DNA of 64,000 nucleotides from Actinopolymorpha pittospori (GTDB lineage: Bacteria > Actinomycetota > Actinomycetes > Propionibacteriales > Actinopolymorphaceae), in the NCBI RefSeq assembly GCF_014873875.1, contig NZ_JADBEM010000001.1:8494001-8558000 (forward strand), written 5' to 3'. Below the pieces are notes generated by a model that had not been told where the DNA came from, made no database searches, and saw nothing but the letters and a program-made list of their open reading frames with translations. Made by a program: the position numbers and the translations under genes. Shown here piece by piece: positions 17,658 to 26,300 of the stretch. The number at the start of each line of letters is the position of its first letter. Positions within the stretch are counted from its first letter, which is position 1.

Positions 17658-19121
17658 TCAGTAGGCGAACGTCATCGGTCGGTCGGCTTCGTCGGGATCG
17701 GCCTCGTCGCCGGCGCGCCTCGCGTCCCCTCCGCCGGAGTCGTCACCTCCGGCCGGAGGGTCGCCCTCGGCCGCTCCGGGCAGGTGTCGCGCCAGCCGGC
17801 GCAGGAGGCCGAACTCGACCACCGCGAGGACGGCGTACACCACGGTGAAGGCCAGCAGCGAGAACCAGACCTGCCAGGCGGTGGTGCCCGGTGACACGCC
17901 GTCGGCGGTCTTGAACAGGCCGAACGCAAGCCAGGGTTGACGGCCGCCCTCGGTGAACAGCCAGCCGAAGCTGTTCGCCAGCAGGGGAAGGAAGGGGACG
18001 GTGAGCGCGACCCTTGGCACCCACCGGTTCGCGAGCAACCCTGGTCGGCGCAGGAGGAGCAGGCCGACCAGCGCCAGGAAGGCGGCGAGCATGCCGAACC
18101 CGATCATCAGCCGGAAGCTCCAGTACGTCACCGGCACGTTCGGTACGTAGTCACCAGGCCCGTAGGTCGCGGCGTACTGCTGCTGCAGCGGGTTGATCCC
18201 CTCCACCTTGCCGGAGAAGCTCCCGGTCGCGAGGAACGACAGGACCTCCGGCACCCGGAAGCTCCACAGTTCCCGGTCACCGGCGACGTTCCCGAGCGTC
18301 AGGAGGGAGAACCCGGCCGGCTGCTCGGTGTGGAAGAGTCCCTCGGCCGCGGCCACCTTCACGGGCTGCAGCGACGTCATCAGCTTCATCATCGAGTCGC
18401 CCGTGATCGCCACACCGAGCGCGGCCACCAGGACCACCGAGCAACCCACCCTGGCGGCCGAACGGAACGCGGCCAGGACGTGTGCGGGTGCGCCCGGGCG
18501 CGCCAGGTGCCAGAACGCGACCCCCGCGACCAGTGCCCCGCCGGTGAGGAAGCAGGCCGCGGCGGTGTGCAGGCCGGCCTCGACCGCGGTCGGATTGGTC
18601 AGCAGCGCGACGAAGTCGGTCAACTCGATCCGCCCCGTGGCCGGGTCGAGCCGATACCCGACCGGGTGCTGCATCCACGCGTTGACCATGAGGATGACGT
18701 ACGCCGAGATCTGCGTTCCGATGGCGACCAACCAGATGCAGGCGAGGTGCACGCCCTTCGGAAGCCGGTCCCAGCCGAAGACCCACAGGCCGAGGAACGT
18801 CGCCTCCAGGAAGAACGCGAGCAGACCCTCGATCGCCAGTGGGACGCCGAAGACGTCTCCGACGAAGCGTGAGTAGGCGCTCCAGTTCATACCGAACTGG
18901 AACTCCTGGATGAGTCCGGTCACGATGCCCATGGCGAAGTTGACGATGAACAACTTCCCGAAGAACTTCGTCAGGGCGAGATAGCGCTCCGCCTTGGTGA
19001 TCAACCACGTCGTCTGCAGCCCGGCGATGATCGCCGAGAGGCCGATCGAGAGCGGCACGAACAGAAAGTGGTAGACGGTGGTGATCCCGAACTGCCACCG
19101 CGCCAGGTCGACTACGCCCAT
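17658..19121 (-). CDS. cydA: Cytochrome bd oxidase subunit I
   Basis: Haem-bearing subunit of cytochrome bd, 487 aa. Seen: WQFGITTVYHFLFVPLSIGL near the start (haem b595 His), FFLEATFLGLW, the quinol-side segment after LMTSLQPVKVAAAEG, and GWLFTEGGRQPW near the end. The C-terminal 50 residues are charged and disordered. First gene of cydABDC. Two overlapping 17-bp palindromes sit 8-39 bp upstream of its ATG over the likely promoter. No clear ribosome site, so the 5' leader may be very short. Confidence 0.97.
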   Translation of the reverse strand: MGVVDLARWQFGITTVYHFLFVPLSIGLSAIIAGLQTTWLITKAERYLALTKFFGKLFIVNFAMGIVTGLIQEFQFGMNWSAYSRFVGDVFGVPLAIEGLLAFFLEATFLGLWVFGWDRLPKGVHLACIWLVAIGTQISAYVILMVNAWMQHPVGYRLDPATGRIELTDFVALLTNPTAVEAGLHTAAACFLTGGALVAGVAFWHLARPGAPAHVLAAFRSAARVGCSVVLVAALGVAITGDSMMKLMTSLQPVKVAAAEGLFHTEQPAGFSLLTLGNVAGDRELWSFRVPEVLSFLATGSFSGKVEGINPLQQQYAATYGPGDYVPNVPVTYWSFRLMIGFGMLAAFLALVGLLLLRRPGLLANRWVPRVALTVPFLPLLANSFGWLFTEGGRQPWLAFGLFKTADGVSPGTTAWQVWFSLLAFTVVYAVLAVVEFGLLRRLARHLPGAAEGDPPAGGDDSGGGDARRAGDEADPDEADRPMTFAY

Positions 19122-19128
19122 GCCGAGA

Positions 19129-19160
19129 TACTACCGAATGTAGTACGACGCGTTGTCGTA
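19129..19160. promoter_or_regulatory. Two overlapping BlaI-type operators at the cydA promoter
   Basis: Site 1 at 19129-19145 is TACTACCGAATGTAGTA; site 2 at 19144-19160 is TACGACGCGTTGTCGTA. Both have 6-bp arms with perfect symmetry and a 5-bp spacer and share two bases. Site 2 has exactly the arms of the palindrome on the blaI promoter (20489-20505). On the minus strand a TACATT -10-like box lies within site 1, so binding should block cyd transcription. Confidence 0.7.
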
Positions 19161-19219
19161 ACTTACGTCACAGCGCGGAACCGAGCCGGCAAAGGCCCAG
19201 CGAGCGAGGGGTGGGTGAG

Positions 19220-19246
19220 GGAAGGCTGGGTGATTAAAGGCTGGGT
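19220..19246. repeat. 12-bp direct repeat upstream of cydA
   Basis: AAGGCTGGGTGA occurs at 19220-19231 and again at 19235-19246, between the cydA promoter and the acyltransferase stop. Purine-rich surroundings; purpose unknown. Confidence 0.5.
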
Positions 19247-19271
19247 GAGCGAGGGCGGCGGTTGGTCGGCG

Positions 19272-20384
19272 TCAGGAACCAGGGGTGCGCCGCCGGGGCC
19301 GGAAGGCCCACTTCATGCCGGGCTCGATCGCCCAGTGGGTGACCGCTCGCACCGGAGGGGTCGACAGAAGCAGCGCGAGCACGACACCGGCGAGCGCCAC
19401 CGCCGCCACGCCGAGGTTGCTGTGCAGGGCCGGGTGGTCGTACCAGCCGAGATAGGTGCTGAGCTTCACCGGGATGCCGTGCAGGAGGTAGACGTACATC
19501 GTCACGGCCCCAAGTGAGGTGAACCACATCCGGCGCGAGGGCACCAGCGCGAAGAACGCCGCCGACAGGATCGTCGCGCAGACCAGCATGCCCATCCGCA
19601 TGGCCGTACCGGTGAGGTTGTCGACCCCGAGGTAGTCGTTGCTACGACGCCAGAAGATCCACTCCATGCTCATCCGGCTCTGTGCCCAGGAGGCCACGAC
19701 CAGGCCGCCGACCAGCACCACGACGGCGAGCACGCGCACCCCGCGGCGTCGGAGGTAGACGAAGTACTCGGGCTTGCACAGCATGCCGAGCACGAAGAAC
19801 GGAAGCAGGCTGAGCACCCGACCGGTCTCGAGAACTCCCGGAAGATCCTGCAGGCCGGCAACGAGCGAGATCGCGACCGCGACCGCGAGCGGCCAACGGA
19901 TCCGCAGCCAGACCGGCGCCGAAAGCCGCCAGGCGCACAACGCCAGCAGGAACCACACCAGGAAGTACGGGTCGAGCAAGGTGAGGTTGACGTCGCTGCC
20001 GCCGACGAATCTCGCCAGCAGCTCATAGACCAACTGGAAGACGATGAACGGCACCACCAGCTGGGTGATCAGCTTGCGCACCTTGTCCGGCGAGGACGGG
20101 AAACGCCGGGAGAAGTAACCGGCCACGATGATGAAGACCGGCATGTGGAACATGTACAGGAACAGGTAGAAGGTGCGCGCCGCGGGTACGTCGCGGAGTG
20201 CCTCGATCGCGTGTCCGGCGACGACCAGCACGATCGCCAGGTATTTCACGTTGTCGTAGAAGGGATCGCGAACCTTCGACGATCCGGAGACAGAGGCGGC
20301 CGCCGACGGGTCAGCTGGACGTGAGGCTGGCTCGACGGTACGTGAATCGGGCTGAACCGTGGATGTCGCCATCAACCTGACCAT
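19272..20384 (-). CDS. Membrane acyltransferase family protein (acyltransferase-3 type)
   Basis: Integral membrane protein of 370 aa with about ten helices. After a 45-residue disordered Ser/Pro-rich start comes RDPFYDNVKYLAIVLVVAGHAIE, which has the conserved Asn and His of the acyltransferase-3 fold. Later segments include YLFLYMFHMPVFIIVAGYF and VTMYVYLLHGIP. The family O-acetylates sugars, cell-wall or lipid groups, but the closest members (fucose 4-O-acetylase-like) have no firm substrate. ATG at 20384 with ribosome site GGAGAG. Divergent from blaI, and the operator at 20489 lies 105 bp upstream. Confidence 0.85.
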   Translation of the reverse strand: MVRLMATSTVQPDSRTVEPASRPADPSAAASVSGSSKVRDPFYDNVKYLAIVLVVAGHAIEALRDVPAARTFYLFLYMFHMPVFIIVAGYFSRRFPSSPDKVRKLITQLVVPFIVFQLVYELLARFVGGSDVNLTLLDPYFLVWFLLALCAWRLSAPVWLRIRWPLAVAVAISLVAGLQDLPGVLETGRVLSLLPFFVLGMLCKPEYFVYLRRRGVRVLAVVVLVGGLVVASWAQSRMSMEWIFWRRSNDYLGVDNLTGTAMRMGMLVCATILSAAFFALVPSRRMWFTSLGAVTMYVYLLHGIPVKLSTYLGWYDHPALHSNLGVAAVALAGVVLALLLSTPPVRAVTHWAIEPGMKWAFRPRRRTPGS

Positions 20385-20488
20385 ACCGACACTCTCCGTT
20401 TGTCTCAAAGCCACCGTGGGCGGCGACTCCAGATCACCTCCGTCGTCGAGACCGGTCCGGACGGCCCGCGACGGTCGACGCGAGGGAG

Positions 20489-20505
20489 TACGACACGTCG
20501 TCGTA
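20489..20505. promoter_or_regulatory. BlaI-type operator on the blaI promoter
   Basis: TACGACACGTCGTCGTA, a 17-bp perfect-arm palindrome (TACGAC, 5-bp spacer, GTCGTA) identical in arms to site 2 upstream of cydA. It overlaps the predicted -10 box, as expected for autorepression. Confidence 0.7.
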
Positions 20506-20509
20506 GAAT
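20504..20509 (+). promoter_or_regulatory. -10 box of blaI; transcript probably leaderless
   Basis: TAGAAT fits the actinobacterial TANNNT -10 pattern. Transcription would begin about 7 bases later, essentially at the ATG at 20517, and there is no ribosome site before that ATG, so a leaderless mRNA is likely. Confidence 0.5.
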
Positions 20510-20516
20510 CGGCCCC

Positions 20517-20921
20517 ATGGCACGGCTGGGCAATCTCGAACGCGAGGTCATGGAACGGGTCTGGTCATCGACGGAGCCGGTGACGGTGCGCGAGGTGCAC
20601 GAAGCTCTCGCGCAGGAACGTGATCTGGCTTACACCACGGTGATGACGGTGCTCGACCGACTCGCGAAGAAGGGCGTCGTCCAACGCGTCCGCGACGGCC
20701 GTGCCTACCGCTACGAAGCGGCCGCGGGCAAGGACCAGCTCGTCGCCGACCTCATGCGCGAGGCGCTCGACGGGGCCGGCAACGACGCCAACCGCGCCGC
20801 GGCACTCGTTCGCTTCGTCGACCAGGCGACACCGGAGGAGACGGCCGCGCTCCGCGAGGCCCTCGCCGAACTCGACGTGGTCGTCGATCCCCCACGCCGC
20901 CGACGCACACCGCGGAGCTGA
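20517..20921 (+). CDS. blaI: BlaI/MecI/CopY-family transcriptional repressor
   Basis: Winged-helix repressor of 134 aa. The DNA-binding half (about 1-75) shows the family pattern: LGNLEREVMERVWSS, PVTVREVHEALA, LAYTTVMTVLDRLAKKGVV and RDGRAYRYEA. The C-terminal helices serve as the dimer and cleavage region. It sits two bases from an M56 peptidase gene, the classic BlaI-BlaR pairing in which the peptidase inactivates the repressor. Start ATG 20517 is supported by the family alignment and the -10 box. Target genes probably include itself and cydABDC, from shared palindromes (inference). No beta-lactamase gene is in the window. Confidence 0.95.
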   Translation: MARLGNLEREVMERVWSSTEPVTVREVHEALAQERDLAYTTVMTVLDRLAKKGVVQRVRDGRAYRYEAAAGKDQLVADLMREALDGAGNDANRAAALVRFVDQATPEETAALREALAELDVVVDPPRRRRTPRS

Positions 20922-20923
20922 CG

Positions 20924-21835
20924 ATGACGCCGGTCGCCCTGGGCATGCTCGCGTTGCTGCTCACCTGGCCCGTACCGGAACTCCTCGGCCGTGCGCGCTG
21001 GCCCATGCGGGTGCCGCGCGCCGCCATCGTGTTGTGGCAGGCCCTCGCCCTCGCCGCGGTCCTCGCGGCGCTCGGAGCCGGGCTCAGCCTCGGCATGAAC
21101 GTCCTGCTCCAGCCCGACCGTGGTGCCGTGGCGATCGTGCTGCACTCGTTGGTGACGCTCCTCACCTGCATGGTGTTCGTCCGGCTGGTCTGGGCGACGG
21201 TGAAGGTCGCGGTTCGCACCCGGGCCCGGCGGCGCCACCACCGCATGCTGGTCGACCTGCTGGCCACCCCGGGCCGGCGCGTCCACCACGGTGATCTCGT
21301 GGTGCCCGGCATCCGGGTCCTGTCGGAGAACACGCCCTTCGCCTACTGCCTGCCCAGCGTCCGCGAGTCGCGGGTCGTGGTCTCCTCCGGCACGCTGGAC
21401 CAGCTCGAGCCGGAGGAGTTGCGTGCCGTTCTCAGCCACGAGCTCGCCCACCTGCGGGCCCGTCACGACCTCGTGCTGGAGGCGTTCACGGCCCTGCGCG
21501 AGGCCTTTCCCCGCTGGGTGCGCAGTCGTACGGCACTCGAACAGGGCCACCTCCTGATCGAGATGCTCGCCGACGACGCCGCCCGCCGTCGGGTGGGGGC
21601 ACCGCCGGTCGCTCGGGCACTGGTCGCCCTCGCGTCCACGCCGTCGGCTCCCACCGGCGGACTGGCCGCGGGTGGGGTCGGCACCCTGGCACGGGTACGC
21701 CGGCTCGCGATGCCGAGCGAGTCCCACCGGGCGCTGGCCCTCGCGACGTATCTCGCCGCGGGCGGACTCGTCGTCGTTCCGACCGTCACGCTCGCCATAC
21801 CGTGGCTGTCCGGGCTCGCCGAACTGCTGCGCTGA
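20924..21835 (+). CDS. M56-family membrane metallopeptidase (BlaR1-like)
   Basis: Membrane zinc protease of 303 aa. Several helices (near residues 5-20, 30-60, 67-92 and the C-terminal 270-300) surround a peptidase segment with HExxH as LSHELAHLRARHD. Unlike staphylococcal BlaR1 it has no penicillin-binding sensor domain, as in the short mycobacterial BlaR-like proteins. The partner repressor gene ends 2 bp upstream. What signal activates it is not visible; an envelope or respiratory cue is conceivable given the cyd link. Confidence 0.92.
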   Translation: MTPVALGMLALLLTWPVPELLGRARWPMRVPRAAIVLWQALALAAVLAALGAGLSLGMNVLLQPDRGAVAIVLHSLVTLLTCMVFVRLVWATVKVAVRTRARRRHHRMLVDLLATPGRRVHHGDLVVPGIRVLSENTPFAYCLPSVRESRVVVSSGTLDQLEPEELRAVLSHELAHLRARHDLVLEAFTALREAFPRWVRSRTALEQGHLLIEMLADDAARRRVGAPPVARALVALASTPSAPTGGLAAGGVGTLARVRRLAMPSESHRALALATYLAAGGLVVVPTVTLAIPWLSGLAELLR

Positions 21836-21940
21836 GCGCACCTGCCTCCACGGCGTTCTCCGACCGGTTCCGGGCCGCGATCTCCGTAGCTTCGCGCGGT
21901 TCTGGCCCGTTTCGACGTTCTCCTCCGAGGAACTCCTCGG

Positions 21941-22111
21941 TCACGCCGCGTCGTCTAGTCGACGGCGTTCGGCGGGATTTCGCAGCAGCCTGTGACGTTC
22001 GTCCTCGTCGACCGGCTTGCGGGCTCTCGCCTTGCCCGCGAGGGCGACGCACGCCATGACCACCAGCGCGAGCGTCATGATCGCCAGCAGCGACCCGATG
22101 AGAGCAATCAC
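21941..22111 (-). CDS. Small single-helix membrane protein, unknown function
   Basis: A 56-aa protein: a hydrophobic N-terminal helix (IALIGSLLAIMTLALVVMA) followed by a basic then acidic tail (KARARKPVDEDERHRLL). The GTG at 22111 has GGAAGGGA upstream; an ATG five bases earlier is in another frame and stops at once. No family recognised. It lies downstream of the substrate-binding protein gene on the same strand with a 92-bp gap. Confidence 0.55.
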   Translation of the reverse strand: MIALIGSLLAIMTLALVVMACVALAGKARARKPVDEDERHRLLRNPAERRRLDDAA

Positions 22112-22203
22112 AGCATGAGAGTTCCCTTCCCGGGTGGGACGAAACTCCAGCCACCTCCGCCCCGCCCGTCCCCCGCGCCCCGCGATCATTCCCGGGGAAG
22201 GGG

Positions 22204-23226
22204 TCAGGTCAGCGCCTTCACGACCTCCCGTACGCAGCGCTCGGCCGAGAGCGGTCCACCGAAGAGCCACGCACCCGATCCGAGGCGGTGCACGCGACCC
22301 GTCCGGACGAACTCCAGCCCCTTCCAGGTCGAGCCGTCGGCGACCTGCCCCGTGAAGATGTTGTCCCGCGCATCGGAGAGGTAGAGGAAGTCCGCCATCG
22401 CCACGGAGTTCAGCGCGGGTACGCCGACCGTGGTGAAGCCGTACTGATCGGGGTCGCCCTTCCAGTCGTTGTGGAGGCCGAGGCGTTCCAGCACTTCGCT
22501 CGCCAACGAACTCCGCGCGAACATCCGCAGCGTCGGGACGCCCCGGTCGGAGTACCCCTCGGCGAGCGCGAACGGCATGTCAGCCTTCCCGGCCTCCGCC
22601 AGGTCCCGCCTGCCCGCGGCGATCGTCGCGTCGAGCCGAATCAGCGTCGCCGCCGCGAGGTCGGACCGCCCGACGGCGCGCGCGAGTTCGGTGAACGTCG
22701 TCCGCATCTCCTCCCAGGCGGACATATCGGCGCGGTACGGGTCGAACACGAGCACCGGAGCGATCTTCCGCAGTCCGCTGACCCACCTCTGCGCCCGGGT
22801 CCGGTCGACCACGATCAGGTCGGGACGCAGGGCGCGGATCTTCGTCGCGTCGGGCTGCCCGCGCGGCCCGACGTCGGCGGTCTTCGAGGAAAGTCTCGCG
22901 GCCGGGTCCGCGCCGACCCAGCTGGCATAGCCGGCCCGGTCCGCCACGCCGACGGGTTGGACGCCGACGGCGACGAGGTTCTCCGCGTAGGGCCAGTCCA
23001 GGGCGACCACCCGGGTGGCCGCCGCCCGCAGCCGCACCTGTCCCGTAACGTCCCTGACCGTCACCGGGGGAACCTTCGGCCGCGCGGACGGAGCGGGTCG
23101 GGACGTGCCGGTCGCCGTCGGCGACGCGGTGGGTTCGTCCCGGTCCGCCCGGCCGTTGGTGCAGGCCGTGAGCCCCACGGTGAGGAGTACGCCGACCACC
23201 AGCGCGAGTGCACGTCGTACGGACAC
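22204..23226 (-). CDS. Iron-siderophore-type ABC transporter substrate-binding lipoprotein
   Basis: Lipoprotein of 340 aa, class III (FecB/FhuD-like) binding protein. The signal peptide ends at a lipobox (TVGLTACTN), then a Ser/Thr/Pro linker. The core has VRDVTGQVRL, TRVVALDWPYAENLVAVGVQPVGVAD (split here into the usual two strands), IRALRPDLIVVDRTRA and KIAPVLVFDP, all typical of this class. GTG start 23226. No permease or ATPase gene is adjacent, so it either serves a transporter encoded elsewhere or is an orphan. Downstream of smc on the same strand (146-bp gap with short CCGCCGCAT repeats). Confidence 0.88.
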   Translation of the reverse strand: MSVRRALALVVGVLLTVGLTACTNGRADRDEPTASPTATGTSRPAPSARPKVPPVTVRDVTGQVRLRAAATRVVALDWPYAENLVAVGVQPVGVADRAGYASWVGADPAARLSSKTADVGPRGQPDATKIRALRPDLIVVDRTRAQRWVSGLRKIAPVLVFDPYRADMSAWEEMRTTFTELARAVGRSDLAAATLIRLDATIAAGRRDLAEAGKADMPFALAEGYSDRGVPTLRMFARSSLASEVLERLGLHNDWKGDPDQYGFTTVGVPALNSVAMADFLYLSDARDNIFTGQVADGSTWKGLEFVRTGRVHRLGSGAWLFGGPLSAERCVREVVKALT

Positions 23227-23372
23227 GGCAGTCGCCTCTCGGTGTGAGGGAGTTCGCTAGGAGGTGCTTACCCCGCGCCCATGATCGCCGACCCGGGCCG
23301 GTTGCCGCTGGTCCATCCCTATCCGCCGCATCCGCCGCATCCGCCGCGCCGACCCGCGAACCGCCGCGCCGG

Positions 23373-26300
23373 TCAGGCCGACTCCGCCTCCCGGATCCGC
23401 TGGCTGATCACGGCGGAAACCCCGTCACCCCTCATCGACACGCCGTACAGCGCGTCGGCGACCTCCATGGTCCGCTTCTGGTGGGTGACGACCAGCAGCT
23501 GGCTGGTCTCCCGCAGCTCCTCATAGATCTCCAGCAGCCGGCCGAGGTTGGTGTCGTCCAGCGCCGCCTCCACCTCGTCGAGGAGGTAGAAGGGGCTCGG
23601 ACGCGCCTTGAACAGCGCCACCAGGAACGCCACCGCGACCAGCGACCGCTCACCGCCGGACAGCAGCGAGAGTCGCTTGACCTTCTTGCCCGGCGGACGG
23701 GCCTCGACCTCCACGCCGGTGGAGAGCATGTCGTCGGGGTTGGTGAGGATCAGCCGCCCCTCCCCGCCGGGGAACAGCCGGTTGAAGACGTGCTGGAACT
23801 GCGTCTCGACGTCGCGGTAGGCGGCGGTGAACACCTGTTCGACCCGGTCGTCGACCTCCCGGACGATCTCGAGCAGGTCCTTACGGGTCGCCTTCAGGTC
23901 CTCGAGTTGGCGGGAGAGGAACGTGTGACGCTCCTCCATCGCGGCGAACTCCTCCAGTGCCAGCGGGTTGACCTTGCCCAGCAGGGTGAGCTGGCGTTCG
24001 GCGGCCTTGAGGCGCTTGGTCTGCTCCGCCCGGTCGTAGGGCCGCGGCTCATCCTCGGACTCCTCCTCGCCGGGGGCGGGCGGAGACGGCGGAACGGGTA
24101 TGTCGGGACCGTAGTCGCGCATCAGAGTCTCCGGGTCGACGCCGAGCTCCTCGACCGCGCGGGTCTCCAGCTGTTCGATCCGCAGCCGCTGCTCGGCCCG
24201 GGCCATCTCGTCCCGGTGCACCGAGTCGGTCAGCGCGTCCAGCTCACTGGCCAGGGCACGGACCCGCTGCCGCACGGAGTTGATCTGCGCCTCGCGCGCG
24301 GTCCGGGCCTGCTCCGCCTCCTGACGCTCCCGCCCGGCGGCGGCCAGCGACGACTCGAGCCGGCCGAGAACCTGGCGTACGGCGGCGAGGACGGCACCGG
24401 CCACCTGGGCCTCACGGACCCGGCGCTCCCGGCGCAGCCGCGCCCGTTCCCGGGCCGCTCGCTCCTCCCGGGCCGCGCGCTCCAGGGAGTCGGCGCGCCC
24501 GGACAGCGCCCGGCCCCGCTCCTCAGCGGTACGCAGCCCGAGCCGGGCCTCCATCTCCCGCTGGCGCGCGTCCCGGCTCTCCTCGGCGAGTTGGTCGCGC
24601 TCCTCGGTCGAGGGCTCCTCGTCCGGGGCGTCCTCCGCCGTCGACAGCCGCTCCTGCAGCTCGCTCAGGCCGCTCTGGTCGCGCTCGACGGCCTCGCGCG
24701 CCTGGTCCATGGCGGTGCCGAGGCGCTCGGCCTCGGCCTGGGCCGAGCGCGCCGCGGATCCCAGCTCGCCGAGCCGCTCCGCGACGGCGGCGAGTTCGGC
24801 GTCGGACTCGTGCAGCCGGGAGAGCGCGTCCTCGACCTGGCGGGCGGCGGCCGCGCGCTCCTCCTCGGCGGTGGCGCGTTCGGTCCGCAACCGTTCGGCA
24901 CGCCCGCTCGCCTCCCGCAGCCGCTCCGTCGCGTCGTCGACGGCGGCCTGCACCTCCAGCAGGCTGGGCTGGGCGGCCGAGCCGCCATGACCCAGGTGGG
25001 AGCCCAGCAGGTCGCCGTCGCGGGTCACCGCCAGCACGTCGGGATGGTCGGCCACCAGGGCGCGGGCCGCGGCGAGATCCTCGACGACGGCGATCTTGGT
25101 GAGCAGGCGTACGAGCGCCGGAAGGACGTCGTGCGGCGCGCTCGCGACATCGACGGCGTAGCGTGCGCCGGGCGGCAGGCTCGGCCAGCCGTGCGGGTCG
25201 GAATCCGGACCGGGTGCCGCACCACCGACCACGAGGCCGGAGCGGCCGAGATCCTCCTCGCGTAGGTGCCGTAGGGCACCGACGGCAGCGTCGATCGACT
25301 CCACGGCCACCGCGTCCGCGGCGCGACCGAGCGCACCGGCCACGGCGGCCTCGTAGCCGGGCTCGACCGTCAGCAACGCCGCGACCGACCCCAGGACACC
25401 GGAGACATGCTCCGTCGCGGCGAGGAGTTCCGCCGCACCGTCCTTGCGGGCCAGGCCGAGTTCGAGGGCTTCCTTCCGGGCGGCGAGTGCGGCTCGCTCG
25501 CGCTCCGCCTCCTGCTCCTCCCGCCGGAGCTCGACCAGGCGCTCCTCGAGAGCCTCCAGGGCGGCGGACGCGGTCTCGTGGACCTCGTCCAGGCCCCGCT
25601 CGCCGGCGTCCAGGCTCGCCACGTCGGTCTCCAACGCGGTGAACTCCGCGTGTGCCGCCTCGGCACGGGCCTCCGCCTCCGTGCGGGCGGCCGTCAGCCG
25701 CTGGATCTCGGCCTCGCGGGTCTCCAGCCTGCTTCGGACGGTGTTGACCTGACCGGTCAGACGAGCGAGTCCCTCGCGACGATCGGCGGCCGCCCGGGTC
25801 AAGGCGGCGATCCGGCGTTCCTCCTCCGCGTGCGCGCGTTCGGTGGCCTGCCGGCGTCCGACCGCCTCGTCGAGGGCGTCGCGGTGCCCCTCGATCTCGG
25901 CCTCGATCGCCGCCTCCTCCTCGCGGACGCGGAGAGCCTGCGCCTCGAGTTCGTCTGGATCGCGGCCGGGACGCTCCTCCTCGCGCGCCTCCGCGAGGTG
26001 CCGGCTGCGCTCGGCGGCCAGGCTGGCGGTGCCCCCCAGCCGCTCCTTCAGGCTGGACAGGCGGTACCAGGTCTCCTGGGCCCGGGCCACGCGCGGCGCG
26101 TCCTCGCGGAGCGCCTCGTCGAGTTCGGCCTCCTCGGCGTGGACGACGCTGAGGTCGCGCTCCACCGTCGCCCGGCGTTCGCGGACGGCGTTCTCGTCGG
26201 CGACCTCGCGGGCAAGGGTGGAGGTGATCTGCACGAGGTCGTCGGCGAGCAGGCGTAGCCGCGCGTCACGGGCGTCGGCCTGGATCACCGCCGCCTTCCG

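Noticed and set aside
19141-19180. Possible Rex (redox) site upstream of cydA
   Set aside because: TGTGACGTAAGTTACGA only half matches the TTGTGA-N6-TCACAA-like consensus; the BlaI-type palindromes are far better.
20517-21835. BlaI/M56 pair as a beta-lactam resistance unit
   Set aside because: No beta-lactamase or penicillin-binding sensor domain present; the operator evidence points to cyd genes.
23316-23350. CCGCCGCAT short tandem repeat after smc
   Set aside because: Only about three units in a GC-rich gap; no sign of a CRISPR or mobile element.
23208-25265. 685-codon plus-strand frame opposite smc
   Set aside because: Low-complexity Leu/Gly/Arg sequence antisense to a clear SMC protein.
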